Shown in pieces: positions 9,433 to 17,257 of a stretch of DNA of 64,000 nucleotides (position 1 is its first letter; each line of letters opens with the position of its first letter). The notes under the pieces are model-generated. The model was not told where the DNA came from, ran no database searches, and saw only the letters and a list, made by a program, of their open reading frames with translations. Position numbers and translations under genes: made by a program. Origin of the DNA: Pseudonocardia oceani (GTDB taxonomy: Bacteria; Actinomycetota; Actinomycetes; Mycobacteriales; Pseudonocardiaceae); the NCBI RefSeq assembly GCF_019263585.2, contig NZ_JADQDF010000001.1:4970501-5034500 (forward strand), given 5' to 3'.

Positions 9433-12400
9433 GTGACGCGCACCGGGACCTCGCTCGCACGGCTCGGGCTCACCGAGCCCTGGGCCGAGGCCACGCTCAC
9501 CGAGCTCGGCTGGTGGGCGGGCGACCGGCCCGTCGAGGGCGCGGAGCCGGTGATGTGGTCGCTGGCGCGCAGCCCCGACCCGGACCTCGCCCTGCGCAGC
9601 GCCGAGCGCCTCGTCGCCGAGCTGCCCGACCGGCCCGCGTTCGACGCCGCGCTGCGCGCCGACTCCGGGTTCCGGGGGCGGCTGTTCGGCCTGCTCGGCA
9701 GCTCGACGGCGCTCGCCGACCACCTCGTCACCCACCCCGACCGCTGGCACCGCCTCGCCGGTGACTGCGCGCCCGACCCGGCGTCCTACCCGCGGGCGCT
9801 GCTCGCGGCCGTCGGCGCCGACCCCGACGCCCCGCCCGCCGGCAGCCCCGAGGGCGGGCGGGCCGCGCTCACCGGACCCGCCGGGATCGAGGCCCTGCGC
9901 ACCGCCTACCGCGACGAGCTGCTCGTCCTCGCCGCCGCCGACCTGGCCGCGGTGGGGGAGCCGGAGCTGGCGGTGCTGGAGGTCGACGAGGTCGCGGCGC
10001 ACCTGGCCGACCTGGCCGCCGCCGCGCTGCAGGCCGCGATCGCGGTGGCCGCCGCGGAGGCGTTCCCGCAGCGCGCCGACGCGGGCGACGGGCGCCTGGC
10101 CGTCATCGCGATGGGCAAGTGCGGCGGGCGCGAGCTGAACTACGTCAGCGACGTCGACGTCGTGTTCGTCGCCGAGCCCGCCGACCCGGCCGCCGCCAAG
10201 CTCGCCGCCCGGATGATGCGGGTGGCGGGGGAGGCGTGCTTCGAGGTCGACGCGAACCTGCGGCCGGAGGGCCGCCAGGGCGAGCTGGTCCGCACGCTCG
10301 ACGGCCACGTGTCCTACTACCGGCGCTGGGCCAAGACGTGGGAGTTCCAGGCGCTGCTCAAGGCCCGCCCGATCGCGGGCGACCCGGAGCTGGGCGCGGC
10401 CTACCTCGAGGCCGTCGCGCCGATGGTGTGGAACGCCGCCGAGCGCGACGGGTTCGTCGCCGACGTGCAGGCCATGCGCCGGCGCGTCGAGGAGCACGTC
10501 AAACCCGAGATCGCCGAGCGCGAGCTGAAGCTGGGGCGCGGCGGGCTGCGCGACGTCGAGTTCGCCGTGCAGCTCCTGCAGCTCGTGCACGGGCGCACCG
10601 ACGAGGCGCTGCGCTCGCCGACGACGCTGGAGGCCCTCGCCGCGCTGTCCGACGGCGGCTACGTCGCCCGCGACGACGGCGCCAACCTCGCGGCGTCCTA
10701 CCGCTTCCTGCGGCTGCTCGAGCACCGCCTGCAGCTGCAGAAGCTGCGCCGCACCCACCTGCTGCCCGCCGCCGAGGACACCGCCGCGCTGCGCTGGCTG
10801 GCCCGCGCCGCGCGGCTGCGGCCCGACGGGCGCCACGACGTCGTCGGCGTGCTGCTGGCGGAGTGGACGCGCAACGCCCGCCGCGTGCGTCGGCTGCACG
10901 AGAAGCTGTTCTACCGGCCGCTGCTCAGCGCGGTCTCGCGGCTGCCCGCCGACACCGCGCGGCTGTCCGAGCCCGCCGCGGCCGCCCGCCTCGCGGCGCT
11001 GGGCTGGGCGTCGCCGGAGGGTGCGCTGGGGCACCTGCGGGCGCTCACGGCCGGCGTCTCGCGCGCCGCCGCGATCCAGCACACCCTGCTGCCGGTGCTG
11101 CTCGACGAGCTGTCGGCGAGCCCCGACCCCGACCGCGGCCTGCTCGCCTACCGCCGCGTCTCCGAGGCGCTGGCCGCGACGCCCTGGTACCTGCGCCTGC
11201 TGCGCGACGAGGGCCTCGTCGTCTCGCGCCTGATGCGGCTGCTGGGCACGTCCGCGCTGGTCCCGGACCTGCTCGTGCGCGCCCCGGAGGTGCTGCGGCT
11301 GCTCGCCGCACCCTCGGGCGGTCGCCCCGACGAGCTGACCCGCGACCCGGCCGAGTTCGCCGCGTCCCTGCGCACCACCGTCGCCCGCCAGAACGACCCG
11401 GACACCGCCGCGGCCACGGCCCGCTCGATGCGCCGCCACGAGATGCTGCGCGTCGCGTGCGCCGACCTGCTGGGCGAGCTCGACACCGAGCAGGTCTGCG
11501 CGGCGCTGTCGAGCGTGTGGGTCGCGGTGCTGGAGGCCACGCTGGCGTCGGTGCAGCGGGCACTGGGGCTCGCCGACCGCCCCGCCCGGATCGCCGTGAT
11601 CGGCATGGGCCGCCTCGGCGGCGCCGAGCTGGGCTACAGCAGCGACGCCGACGTGCTGTTCGTCTGCGAGCCCGTCGACGGGGCGAGCGACCAGGAGGCC
11701 GTCAAGTACGCGACGACCGTCGCCGAGACCGTGCGGCGGCGCCTGGGCTCACCGAGCCCGGACCCCGCGCTCGTCGTCGACGCCGACCTGCGCCCCGAGG
11801 GCCGCTCCGGGCCGCTCGTGCGCACGCTCGAGTCCTACCGCAACTACTACGCGCGCTGGTCGGAGACGTGGGAGGCGCAGGCGCTGCTGCGGGCCCGGCC
11901 CGTGGCGGGCGACGCCGACCTCGGCCGCCGGTTCGTCGCACTCATCGACCCCATCCGCTACCCGGCCGACGGGCTGCCCGACGCCGCCGTCACCGAGATC
12001 CGCCGGATCAAGGCCCGCGTCGACGCCGAGCGGCTGCCCCGCGGCGCCGACCGCGGCCTGCACACCAAGCTCGGGCTGGGCGGGCTCGCCGACGTCGAGT
12101 GGACGGTGCAGCTGCTCCAGCTCCAGCACGCCGGCGACCTGCCCGAGCTGCGCACCACCTCCACCCTCGACGGCCTGCGCGAGGCGGGGGAGGCCGGGCT
12201 GCTCGCCGCGGAGGACGTGGCCGAGCTCGCGGCGGGCTGGACGACGGCCACCCGCGCCCGCAACGCCGTGATGCTGGTGCGCGGCAAGCCCGGCGACCAG
12301 CTGCCGCGGTCGGGCCGGGAGCTCGCCGCCGTGGCCGCCGCGCTCGGGTACCCGCCCGACGGGGACTCCGGGGTCTTCCTCGACGACTACCGCCGCGTCA

Positions 12401-12447
12401 CCCGCCGCTCCCGCGCGGTCGTGGAGCGGGTGTTCTACGGCTGGTGA
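9433..12447 (+). CDS. glnE: Bifunctional glutamine synthetase adenylyltransferase/adenylyl-removing enzyme
   Basis: 1004 aa, matching the family (about 950-1000). It adenylylates and deadenylylates glutamine synthetase to tune nitrogen assimilation. Both nucleotidyltransferase domains are visible: GKCGGRELNYVSDVDVVF near residue 228 (N-terminal, adenylyl-removing) and GMGRLGGAELGYSSDADVLF near 724 (C-terminal, adenylylating), each with the S-D-x-D metal site; both are followed by conserved DxxLRPEGRxGxLVRTL segments and a helical domain. The GTG start fits a leaderless transcript. The gene ends just before a nested hairpin repeat. Confidence 0.97.
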   Translation: MTRTGTSLARLGLTEPWAEATLTELGWWAGDRPVEGAEPVMWSLARSPDPDLALRSAERLVAELPDRPAFDAALRADSGFRGRLFGLLGSSTALADHLVTHPDRWHRLAGDCAPDPASYPRALLAAVGADPDAPPAGSPEGGRAALTGPAGIEALRTAYRDELLVLAAADLAAVGEPELAVLEVDEVAAHLADLAAAALQAAIAVAAAEAFPQRADAGDGRLAVIAMGKCGGRELNYVSDVDVVFVAEPADPAAAKLAARMMRVAGEACFEVDANLRPEGRQGELVRTLDGHVSYYRRWAKTWEFQALLKARPIAGDPELGAAYLEAVAPMVWNAAERDGFVADVQAMRRRVEEHVKPEIAERELKLGRGGLRDVEFAVQLLQLVHGRTDEALRSPTTLEALAALSDGGYVARDDGANLAASYRFLRLLEHRLQLQKLRRTHLLPAAEDTAALRWLARAARLRPDGRHDVVGVLLAEWTRNARRVRRLHEKLFYRPLLSAVSRLPADTARLSEPAAAARLAALGWASPEGALGHLRALTAGVSRAAAIQHTLLPVLLDELSASPDPDRGLLAYRRVSEALAATPWYLRLLRDEGLVVSRLMRLLGTSALVPDLLVRAPEVLRLLAAPSGGRPDELTRDPAEFAASLRTTVARQNDPDTAAATARSMRRHEMLRVACADLLGELDTEQVCAALSSVWVAVLEATLASVQRALGLADRPARIAVIGMGRLGGAELGYSSDADVLFVCEPVDGASDQEAVKYATTVAETVRRRLGSPSPDPALVVDADLRPEGRSGPLVRTLESYRNYYARWSETWEAQALLRARPVAGDADLGRRFVALIDPIRYPADGLPDAAVTEIRRIKARVDAERLPRGADRGLHTKLGLGGLADVEWTVQLLQLQHAGDLPELRTTSTLDGLREAGEAGLLAAEDVAELAAGWTTATRARNAVMLVRGKPGDQLPRSGRELAAVAAALGYPPDGDSGVFLDDYRRVTRRSRAVVERVFYGW

Positions 12448-12524
12448 GCCCGGCCGCCCGGCCGTCTCCCGCCGGCCCCGGCCCCGCCGTCCCGCCGCCG
12501 CCCGCCCGCCCGCCACCCCCCACC

Positions 12525-12584
12525 CGTCGTTGCAGGAAAGCCACTTTCCTGCAACGACGTCGCAGGAAAGTGGCTTTCCTGCAA
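12525..12584. repeat. Nested inverted repeat (CAGGAAAGCCAC hairpin family)
   Basis: Two hairpins lie back to back. The first has perfect 16-bp arms (12525-12540 and 12544-12559, loop CCA). The second has 9-bp arms (12562-12570 and 12574-12582, loop TGG). The second is close to the reverse complement of the first, so the whole can also fold as one large cruciform. The core CAGGAAAGCCAC recurs in the hairpin at 25161-25209. It sits downstream of glnE and may terminate transcription. Confidence 0.8.
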
Positions 12585-12610
12585 CCGGGGCGTGGGGTTG
12601 AGTCACCCGC

Positions 12611-13246
12611 ATGCCCTCCGTCGAGACGCTCGTGACGTTCGCGCTGGCCGGGATCGTGCTCGTCGTCGTCCCCGGGCCCAGCGTGCTGTTCATCGTCGGC
12701 CGCGCCCTGGCCCACGGCCGCCGCGCCGCCCTGACCAGCGTCGCCGGCAACACGACGGGCGCCGCGCTCGTCGTCGTGGTCGTGGCGCTGGGGTTCGGGG
12801 CGATCGCCGCGCAGTCGGTGGCGGTGTTCACCGTGCTCAAGCTCGTCGGCGCCGCCTACCTCGTGTACCTCGGCGTGCAGACCGTCCGCCACCGCGGCGA
12901 CCTGGCCGCCGCGCTCGGCGCCGCCCCGGGCGTTCTCGACCGGCGGCTGTACTGGCAGGGCGTGGTCGTCGGCGCCACCAACCCCAAGGTGCTGATCTTC
13001 TTCGCCGCGGTGCTGCCGCAGTTCGTCGACACCGGCGCGGGCAGCGCGACCGGCCAGATGCTGGTGCTGGGCCTGCTGTTCGCGGTGCTCGCGGCGGTGC
13101 TCGACTCGGCGTGGGGGCTGGCGGCGGGTGCGGCCCGCGACTGGTTCGCCACCTCCCCGGCGCGGCTGCGCCGGGTCGGCGGCCTCGGCGGGCTCACCAT
13201 GATCGCGATGGGCGCCGGACTGGCGGTCAGCGGCCGCCGCGACTGA
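12611..13246 (+). CDS. LysE/RhtB family translocator
   Basis: 211-aa inner-membrane exporter of the LysE superfamily, which exports amino acids or small metabolites. The N-terminal segment shows the family signature VVPGPSVLFIVGRALAHGRRAALTSVAGNTTG, and about six hydrophobic segments follow; TNPKVLIFFAAVLPQFV is the conserved mid-region. The start ATG is 26 nt after the hairpin repeat; no strong ribosome binding site is visible. The convergent gene is a MerR regulator 17 nt away. The exported substrate is not predictable. Confidence 0.9.
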   Translation: MPSVETLVTFALAGIVLVVVPGPSVLFIVGRALAHGRRAALTSVAGNTTGAALVVVVVALGFGAIAAQSVAVFTVLKLVGAAYLVYLGVQTVRHRGDLAAALGAAPGVLDRRLYWQGVVVGATNPKVLIFFAAVLPQFVDTGAGSATGQMLVLGLLFAVLAAVLDSAWGLAAGAARDWFATSPARLRRVGGLGGLTMIAMGAGLAVSGRRD

Positions 13247-13263
13247 CCGCTGCCCCGCCGGGG

Positions 13264-14151
13264 CTAGTCGGCGGGGTGCGCCCGCAGCGCCTCGGCGAAC
13301 CACTCGAACGCCGGGACGGTCGGCGGGAACGGGTCCCAGCCGTTGAGGACCCCGAGCAGCGCCCAGTAGCGCTCGACCCGCCGGTCGGCGAAGACCGTGA
13401 TCGCGGTCGCCAGCTCCGTCCGGTCGACGCCGGGCGCGGCGATCCGCTCGACGACCTCCCGCGCCTGCTCCGACGCCGGGTCGACCCCGGCCGCCAGCGC
13501 CGCGCCCGCGTGCTCGGCGACCGCACCGGGGTCGGCGGCGGGCGGGCGCCCGGCGGCCGACCCGGCCACCGCCATCTCGCGCACCCGGGCGCGGAACGCG
13601 GGGTCCGACACGAGCTCGGCCAGCTCGACCCAGGCCTCCACCTGCTCGGTGGTCGGGTCGTCGGGCAGCTCGGCGGGCAGCGAGCGCATCGACGTGGCGA
13701 TCCCGGCGCCGGGGGCGGCGGGGTCGGTGCCGGCGAACGCGGCGTCGATGAACTCGTCGATCATCTCCTGGCGGCTCGCGGCCGAGAGGCGGGCGAGATC
13801 GTTCATCAGTGCGGCCTTCCTGGGGGAGTGGGGCCCGCGGGCGAGCAGCGTGCACACGGCGCGCTGGGTCCGCAGGGTGCGGATGCGGTCGTCGATGGCG
13901 CGCACGTGGGACGCGGCCACCTCCTCGACGCTGCGCCGGCGCTCCAGCACCAGGCGCACGTCGTCGAGGCCCAGGCCCAGCTCGCGCAGGGTCCGGACCA
14001 GGTCGAGGCGGGCGGCGGCCGCGGCGTCGTAGCGCCGGTAGCCGCCGCGCGAGCGGTCGGTCTCGGGCAGCAGCCCCTCGTCGGACCAGAACCGGATGGT
14101 CCGCACCGGCACGCCGGTGCGGGCGGCGAGCTGCCCGATCGTCAGCATCAT
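13264..14151 (-). CDS. MerR family transcriptional regulator
   Basis: 295 aa. The N-terminal MerR winged helix is clear: LTIGQLAARTGVPVRTIRFWSDEGLLPETDRSRGGYRRYD, then a dimerisation helix. The long C-terminal part (about 200 residues) has no recognised effector-domain signature. The ATG at 14151 is preferred over that at 14160 because CAGGAT ends 7 nt upstream and overlaps the latter codon. Its own promoter has a 19-bp spacer with a dyad, the geometry MerR proteins untwist, so autoregulation is likely. The dyad also lies near the start of the divergent M50 operon, which may be co-regulated. Confidence 0.9.
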   Translation of the reverse strand: MMLTIGQLAARTGVPVRTIRFWSDEGLLPETDRSRGGYRRYDAAAAARLDLVRTLRELGLGLDDVRLVLERRRSVEEVAASHVRAIDDRIRTLRTQRAVCTLLARGPHSPRKAALMNDLARLSAASRQEMIDEFIDAAFAGTDPAAPGAGIATSMRSLPAELPDDPTTEQVEAWVELAELVSDPAFRARVREMAVAGSAAGRPPAADPGAVAEHAGAALAAGVDPASEQAREVVERIAAPGVDRTELATAITVFADRRVERYWALLGVLNGWDPFPPTVPAFEWFAEALRAHPAD

Positions 14152-14158
14152 GGGCGCC

Positions 14159-14189
14159 ATCCTGGAGTCTCCAGCCGCTGGAAGGTCAA
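14159..14189 (-). promoter_or_regulatory. MerR-type promoter, 19-bp spacer with operator dyads
   Basis: On the minus strand TTGACC (14189-14184) and CAGGAT (14164-14159) are 19 bp apart. The spacer holds TCCAGCCGCTGGA (14170-14182), a perfect dyad; an overlapping dyad CTGGAGTCTCCAG lies at 14162-14174. A 19-bp spacer with central dyad is the hallmark of MerR-activated promoters. Confidence 0.7.
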
Positions 14190-14200
14190 TGGACTACTGA

Positions 14201-14206
14201 CAGACT
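14201..14206 (+). promoter_or_regulatory. -10 element of the M50 operon (leaderless)
   Basis: CAGACT ends 6 nt before the GTG at 14213. Confidence 0.45.
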
Positions 14207-14212
14207 GGCCCG

Positions 14213-14914
14213 GTGGGTGATCTCGGCGAGCTGCTCGGCACGATGGTCGACCAGCGCCCCGTCGTCCTCCTCGCGCTGGGCCTGGCCCTGGTCGCGGTGC
14301 TGTGGTCGACGTCGTGGCGCTGGACCCGGACGGTCGTGACGATCGCCCACGAGGGCGGTCACGCGATCGTCGCCGTCCTGGCCGGGCGCGGGCTGACCGG
14401 CATCCGGCTGCACGCCGACACCTCAGGGCTCACCGTGTCCACCGGCGCCGCGGCCGGCCCGGGCCTCGTGCTCACCTTCCTGGCCGGCTACCCGGCGCCG
14501 TCGCTGCTCGGGCTCGGCGGCGCGGCGCTCGTGGCCGCCGACCACGCCGACTGGGCGCTGTGGACCGCGCTGGTCCTGCTGGCGGCCACGCTGGTGCACG
14601 TCCGCAACCTCTTCGGTGTGGTCTCGGTGGTGGCCACCGGGGCGCTCGTCGCGGCCGTGTCCTTCTACGGATCTCCCCGGCTGCAGGACGGGTTCGCCGC
14701 CGCGCTGTGCTGGTTCCTGCTGCTCGGGGGCCTGCGGGCGGTGCGCGAGCTGCAGCGCGGGCGCCGCCGCGGCCGCCACGGCAGCTCCGACGCCGACATG
14801 CTCGCCCGGCTGACGGGCGTCGTGGGCGGAATGTGGGCCGCGCTGTTCTGGTTGATCGCGGGCGTGGCCGTGGTCACGGCCGCCTGGATCCTGCTGCTGC
14901 GAGGAGCGACATGA
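14213..14914 (+). CDS. M50 family (site-2 protease-like) membrane metallopeptidase
   Basis: 233-aa integral membrane protein with about five hydrophobic segments. The zinc motif HEGGH (HExxH, residues 46-50) lies at the end of the second segment, as in the M50B group; the C-terminal SSDADMLARLTG may supply the third-ligand region. Such proteases cut substrates inside the membrane, often anti-sigma factors, but many short actinobacterial members have no known substrate. First gene of a four-gene operon; its stop overlaps the next ATG (ATGA). Confidence 0.8.
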   Translation: MGDLGELLGTMVDQRPVVLLALGLALVAVLWSTSWRWTRTVVTIAHEGGHAIVAVLAGRGLTGIRLHADTSGLTVSTGAAAGPGLVLTFLAGYPAPSLLGLGGAALVAADHADWALWTALVLLAATLVHVRNLFGVVSVVATGALVAAVSFYGSPRLQDGFAAALCWFLLLGGLRAVRELQRGRRRGRHGSSDADMLARLTGVVGGMWAALFWLIAGVAVVTAAWILLLRGAT

Positions 14915-15330
14915 CCGACTGGAACGCGAAGATCATCGAGGAGTTCCGGGCCAACGAGGGACGGGTCGGCGGCCCCTTCGAGGGCGCCGACATGATCCTG
15001 GTGCACCACATCGGGGCGAAGAGCGGCACCGAGCGCGTGACGCCGCTCGTGCACTTCCCGCAGGGCGAGGGCCGCACGGTCATCGTGGCCTCGAAGGCCG
15101 GCGCGCCGACCAACCCCGACTGGTACCACAACGTCAGGGCCAACCCGCGGTTCGCCGTGGAGGTGGGCGTCGAGACCTTCACCGTCGAGGCCTCCGAGCT
15201 CGTCGGCGACGAGCGCGACGAGCTCTGGGAGAAGATCAAGGCCGCCAGCCCCGGCTTCGCCGAGTACGAGCGCAAGACCGACCGCACGATCCCCCTCATC
15301 GCGCTCGCCCGCCTAGACTCCGCCGCGTGA
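14911..15330 (+). CDS. Nitroreductase/deazaflavin-dependent oxidoreductase family (DDN-like)
   Basis: 139 aa, typical for the F420-binding DDN/FDOR-B split-barrel family. It contains LVHHIGAKSGTERVTPLVHF and NPDWYHNVRANPRFAVEVG, both family hallmarks. Members reduce quinones or other electrophiles with F420H2. GAGGAG precedes the ATG, which overlaps the M50 stop. Its stop in turn overlaps the GTG of the next gene. The physiological substrate is unknown. Confidence 0.9.
   Translation: MTDWNAKIIEEFRANEGRVGGPFEGADMILVHHIGAKSGTERVTPLVHFPQGEGRTVIVASKAGAPTNPDWYHNVRANPRFAVEVGVETFTVEASELVGDERDELWEKIKAASPGFAEYERKTDRTIPLIALARLDSAA
15314..15319 (+). promoter_or_regulatory. Internal -10 element before the heme-binding protein gene
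   Basis: TAGACT ends 7 nt before the GTG at 15327, inside the 3' end of the preceding gene, so the last two genes may also be transcribed separately. Confidence 0.4.
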
Positions 15331-15764
15331 CGATCACCCTCGAACAGGCCCGGACCATCGTCGACGCCGCGCTCGCGCACGGCACCGAGGCGGGGTTCAA
15401 GCCGCTGACGGTGGCGGTGCTCGACCCGGGCGGTGCGCTCGTCGCGCTCGCCCGCCAGGACGGCTCCGGCTTCCTGCGCCCCGACCTGGCCACGGCCAAG
15501 GCGTACGGGGTGCTGGCGCTGGGCATGACCAACCGCGCCATCAGCGCCCGGGTGGCCGACGACTCCGACTTCTTCACCACGCTCGCGGCGCTGACCGGCG
15601 GCAGGATGGTCTCCGCGCCCGGCGGCGTGGTCGTGCACGACGAGGGCGGCACGCTGGTGGGCGCCGTCGGCGTCACCGGCGACGCCTCGCCGAACGACGA
15701 GGCGGCCGCGCTGGCCGGGATCGCGGCGGCCGGGCTCGTCGGGCGCACCGGGGCGGAGGACTGA
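15327..15764 (+). CDS. GlcG/HbpS-like heme-binding family protein (DUF336)
   Basis: 145 aa. It carries LEQARTIVDAALAHGTEAGFKPLTVAVLDPGGALVALARQDG, the N-terminal signature of the GlcG/HbpS family, and the glycine-rich VGVTGDASPNDEAAALAGIAA near the C-terminus. HbpS binds haem and signals redox stress in Streptomyces; other members sit in catabolic operons with unclear roles. No signal peptide is present. It overlaps the upstream gene by GTGA and the downstream EamA frame by CTGA. Confidence 0.88.
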   Translation: MTITLEQARTIVDAALAHGTEAGFKPLTVAVLDPGGALVALARQDGSGFLRPDLATAKAYGVLALGMTNRAISARVADDSDFFTTLAALTGGRMVSAPGGVVVHDEGGTLVGAVGVTGDASPNDEAAALAGIAAAGLVGRTGAED

Positions 15765-16714
15765 CCGGACCGGCCACCCCCGTCACGGCCTCGACGGCCG
15801 GCGCGGGCCTCGGGCTCGCGCTGGCCTCGGCGCTGTCCTTCGGCCTGTCCGGGCCGTTCGCCGGCGCGCTGACCGCCGCGGGGTGGTCGGCGTCGGGCGC
15901 GGTGCTGGTGCGCCTGGGCGGGGCGGCGGCGATCCTGCTGGTGCTGCTGGCCGTCACGCGTCCCGGGGTCCTCCGCGCCCTGCGCGCCGACGGGCCCGCC
16001 CTGCTGCTCTACGGCGTGCTCGCGATGGCGGGCGTGCAGCTCGCGTTCTTCAGTGCGCTGCAGTACCTGCCGGTCGCGATCGCGCTGCTGCTGGAGTACC
16101 TCGGGCCGATCCTGGTGATCGCCTGGGTGTGGGTGGTGCGCCGTTCCCCGCCCGGGCCGCGGACGGTGCTCGGGGCGGGCGTCGCGCTCGTCGGGCTCGC
16201 GCTGGTCGTGGAGGTCTGGTCGGGCTCCGCGCTGCGCGTCGAGGGCCTGGTGTGGGGGCTCGTCGCCGCCGTCTGCCAGGCCGCGTACTTCCTCATCGCC
16301 GACCGCGCGAGCAGCGCCACGCCGCCGCTCGTGCTCGCCGGCGTCGGTATGACCGTCGGTGCGGTGCTGATCGGGCTGCTCGGCCTGGTCGGGGTGCTGC
16401 CGGTCGTCGTCGACCCGTCGGTGACGGGCGTCGTCCTGGCCGGGGTCGACGTCGGGTGGCCGGTGGCCGCGGGGCTGCTCGTCGTCGTCTCGACGGTGAT
16501 CGCCTACCTCACCGGTGTGGCCGCGCTGCGCCGGATCGGGGCCACCCGCGGCTCGCTCGTGGCGCTGCTGGAGGTCGTCGTGTCGGCCGTGGCGTCGTGG
16601 CTGCTGCTCGGGCAGCTCCTCACGCCGGTGCAGGCGCTGGGCGGGGCGCTGATCCTCGCCGGGGTGGCGCTGACGAACACCGCGCGCCCGGCGGCCCTGG
16701 CCGAACCGCTCTAG
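15761..16714 (+). CDS. EamA family (DMT) transporter, probable CTG start
   Basis: 317 aa from CTG at 15761, with ten hydrophobic segments expected of two EamA repeats. The first ATG/GTG/TTG in frame is GTG 15902, but starting there would remove the first membrane segment (GLGLALASALSFGLSGPFAGAL), which reads as a normal DMT N-terminus. No ATG, GTG or TTG exists between 15761 and 15902, and none is seen for at least about 80 nt upstream. CTG 15761 overlaps the preceding stop exactly as the two upstream junctions do (ATGA, GTGA, here CTGA). Likely a metabolite exporter; substrate unknown. A frameshift is the alternative. Confidence 0.8.
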   Translation: MTGPATPVTASTAGAGLGLALASALSFGLSGPFAGALTAAGWSASGAVLVRLGGAAAILLVLLAVTRPGVLRALRADGPALLLYGVLAMAGVQLAFFSALQYLPVAIALLLEYLGPILVIAWVWVVRRSPPGPRTVLGAGVALVGLALVVEVWSGSALRVEGLVWGLVAAVCQAAYFLIADRASSATPPLVLAGVGMTVGAVLIGLLGLVGVLPVVVDPSVTGVVLAGVDVGWPVAAGLLVVVSTVIAYLTGVAALRRIGATRGSLVALLEVVVSAVASWLLLGQLLTPVQALGGALILAGVALTNTARPAALAEPL

Positions 16715-17193
16715 GAACGGCGGCGCCACCACCGCCGCCACGTGCGCCGGCGAGGGATCTGCGCCGGACGCTCGGGTTCGGGTGCCGTGGGCGGGGGCAG
16801 CAGCGCCGCCCGCGCCGACCGCCACTGCTCCACCGCCCGCTCGACGTCGACGAGCCGCACCGGGATCCGCGGCCCGCTCGGGTGGCGCAGGTGCTCGGCG
16901 ATGCGGCGGTTGAGCTCGGCGACGGCGTCGCGGACGTCGGCCTCCCGGCGCAGCGTGGTGAGCGTCTGCGGCAGCCGGTCGATCTCCTTGCGCAGCTGCA
17001 CCGGCGTCGGCAGCAGCATCTCCGGCGACACGCCCTCGCGGTCGAGCCAGCGCCGCACCCAGCCGAGCTCGTCCTCGTCGAGCTGGGGCAGCGGCTTGCC
17101 CTTGCCGGGGAGGTCGTCGAACGCGCCGCGCTCGGCGGCCTCCCGGATCGCGCGGTCGACCGCCGACTCGTAGGGCGGGGGCTCGTGCCACAC
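16711..17193 (-). CDS. DUF1992 (DnaJ homologue subfamily C28-like) protein
   Basis: 160 aa. The conserved block ESAVDRAIREAAERGAFDDLPGKGKPLP near the N-terminus is the DUF1992 signature; no J domain is present. The function of this family in bacteria is not established. The GTG at 17193 is chosen because TACCGT lies 8 nt upstream and the conserved domain starts directly after; an upstream in-frame ATG (17328) would cross the divergent aminotransferase gene. The C-terminus is a basic Arg/Trp-rich tail. Its stop shares CTAG with the convergent EamA stop. Confidence 0.8.
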   Translation of the reverse strand: MWHEPPPYESAVDRAIREAAERGAFDDLPGKGKPLPQLDEDELGWVRRWLDREGVSPEMLLPTPVQLRKEIDRLPQTLTTLRREADVRDAVAELNRRIAEHLRHPSGPRIPVRLVDVERAVEQWRSARAALLPPPTAPEPERPAQIPRRRTWRRWWRRRS

Positions 17194-17201
17194 GCCCTCC
17201 G

Positions 17202-17207
17202 ACGGTA
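17202..17207 (-). promoter_or_regulatory. -10 element of the DUF1992 gene
   Basis: TACCGT on the minus strand lies 8 nt before the GTG start. Confidence 0.35.
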
Positions 17208-17243
17208 GTGCGCGGACCGGTGTCCCGCAGGACGTCCGGCTGG

Positions 17244-17249
17244 CAGGAT
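17244..17249 (+). promoter_or_regulatory. -10 element of the aminotransferase gene
   Basis: CAGGAT lies 8 nt before the ATG at 17258. Confidence 0.4.
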
Positions 17250-17257
17250 CGCGACCC

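Noticed and set aside
7099..11439. Very long minus-strand open frame (1446 codons) opposite the RNB, GCS2-like and glnE genes
   Set aside because: Composition shadow of GC-rich coding DNA; translation is Arg/Gly/Val-rich without domains, and all three plus-strand genes have clear families.
12525..12584. Inverted repeats as ends of an insertion sequence with 25161-25209
   Set aside because: No transposase lies between or near them; the genes between are ordinary operons. Kept only as a repeat family.
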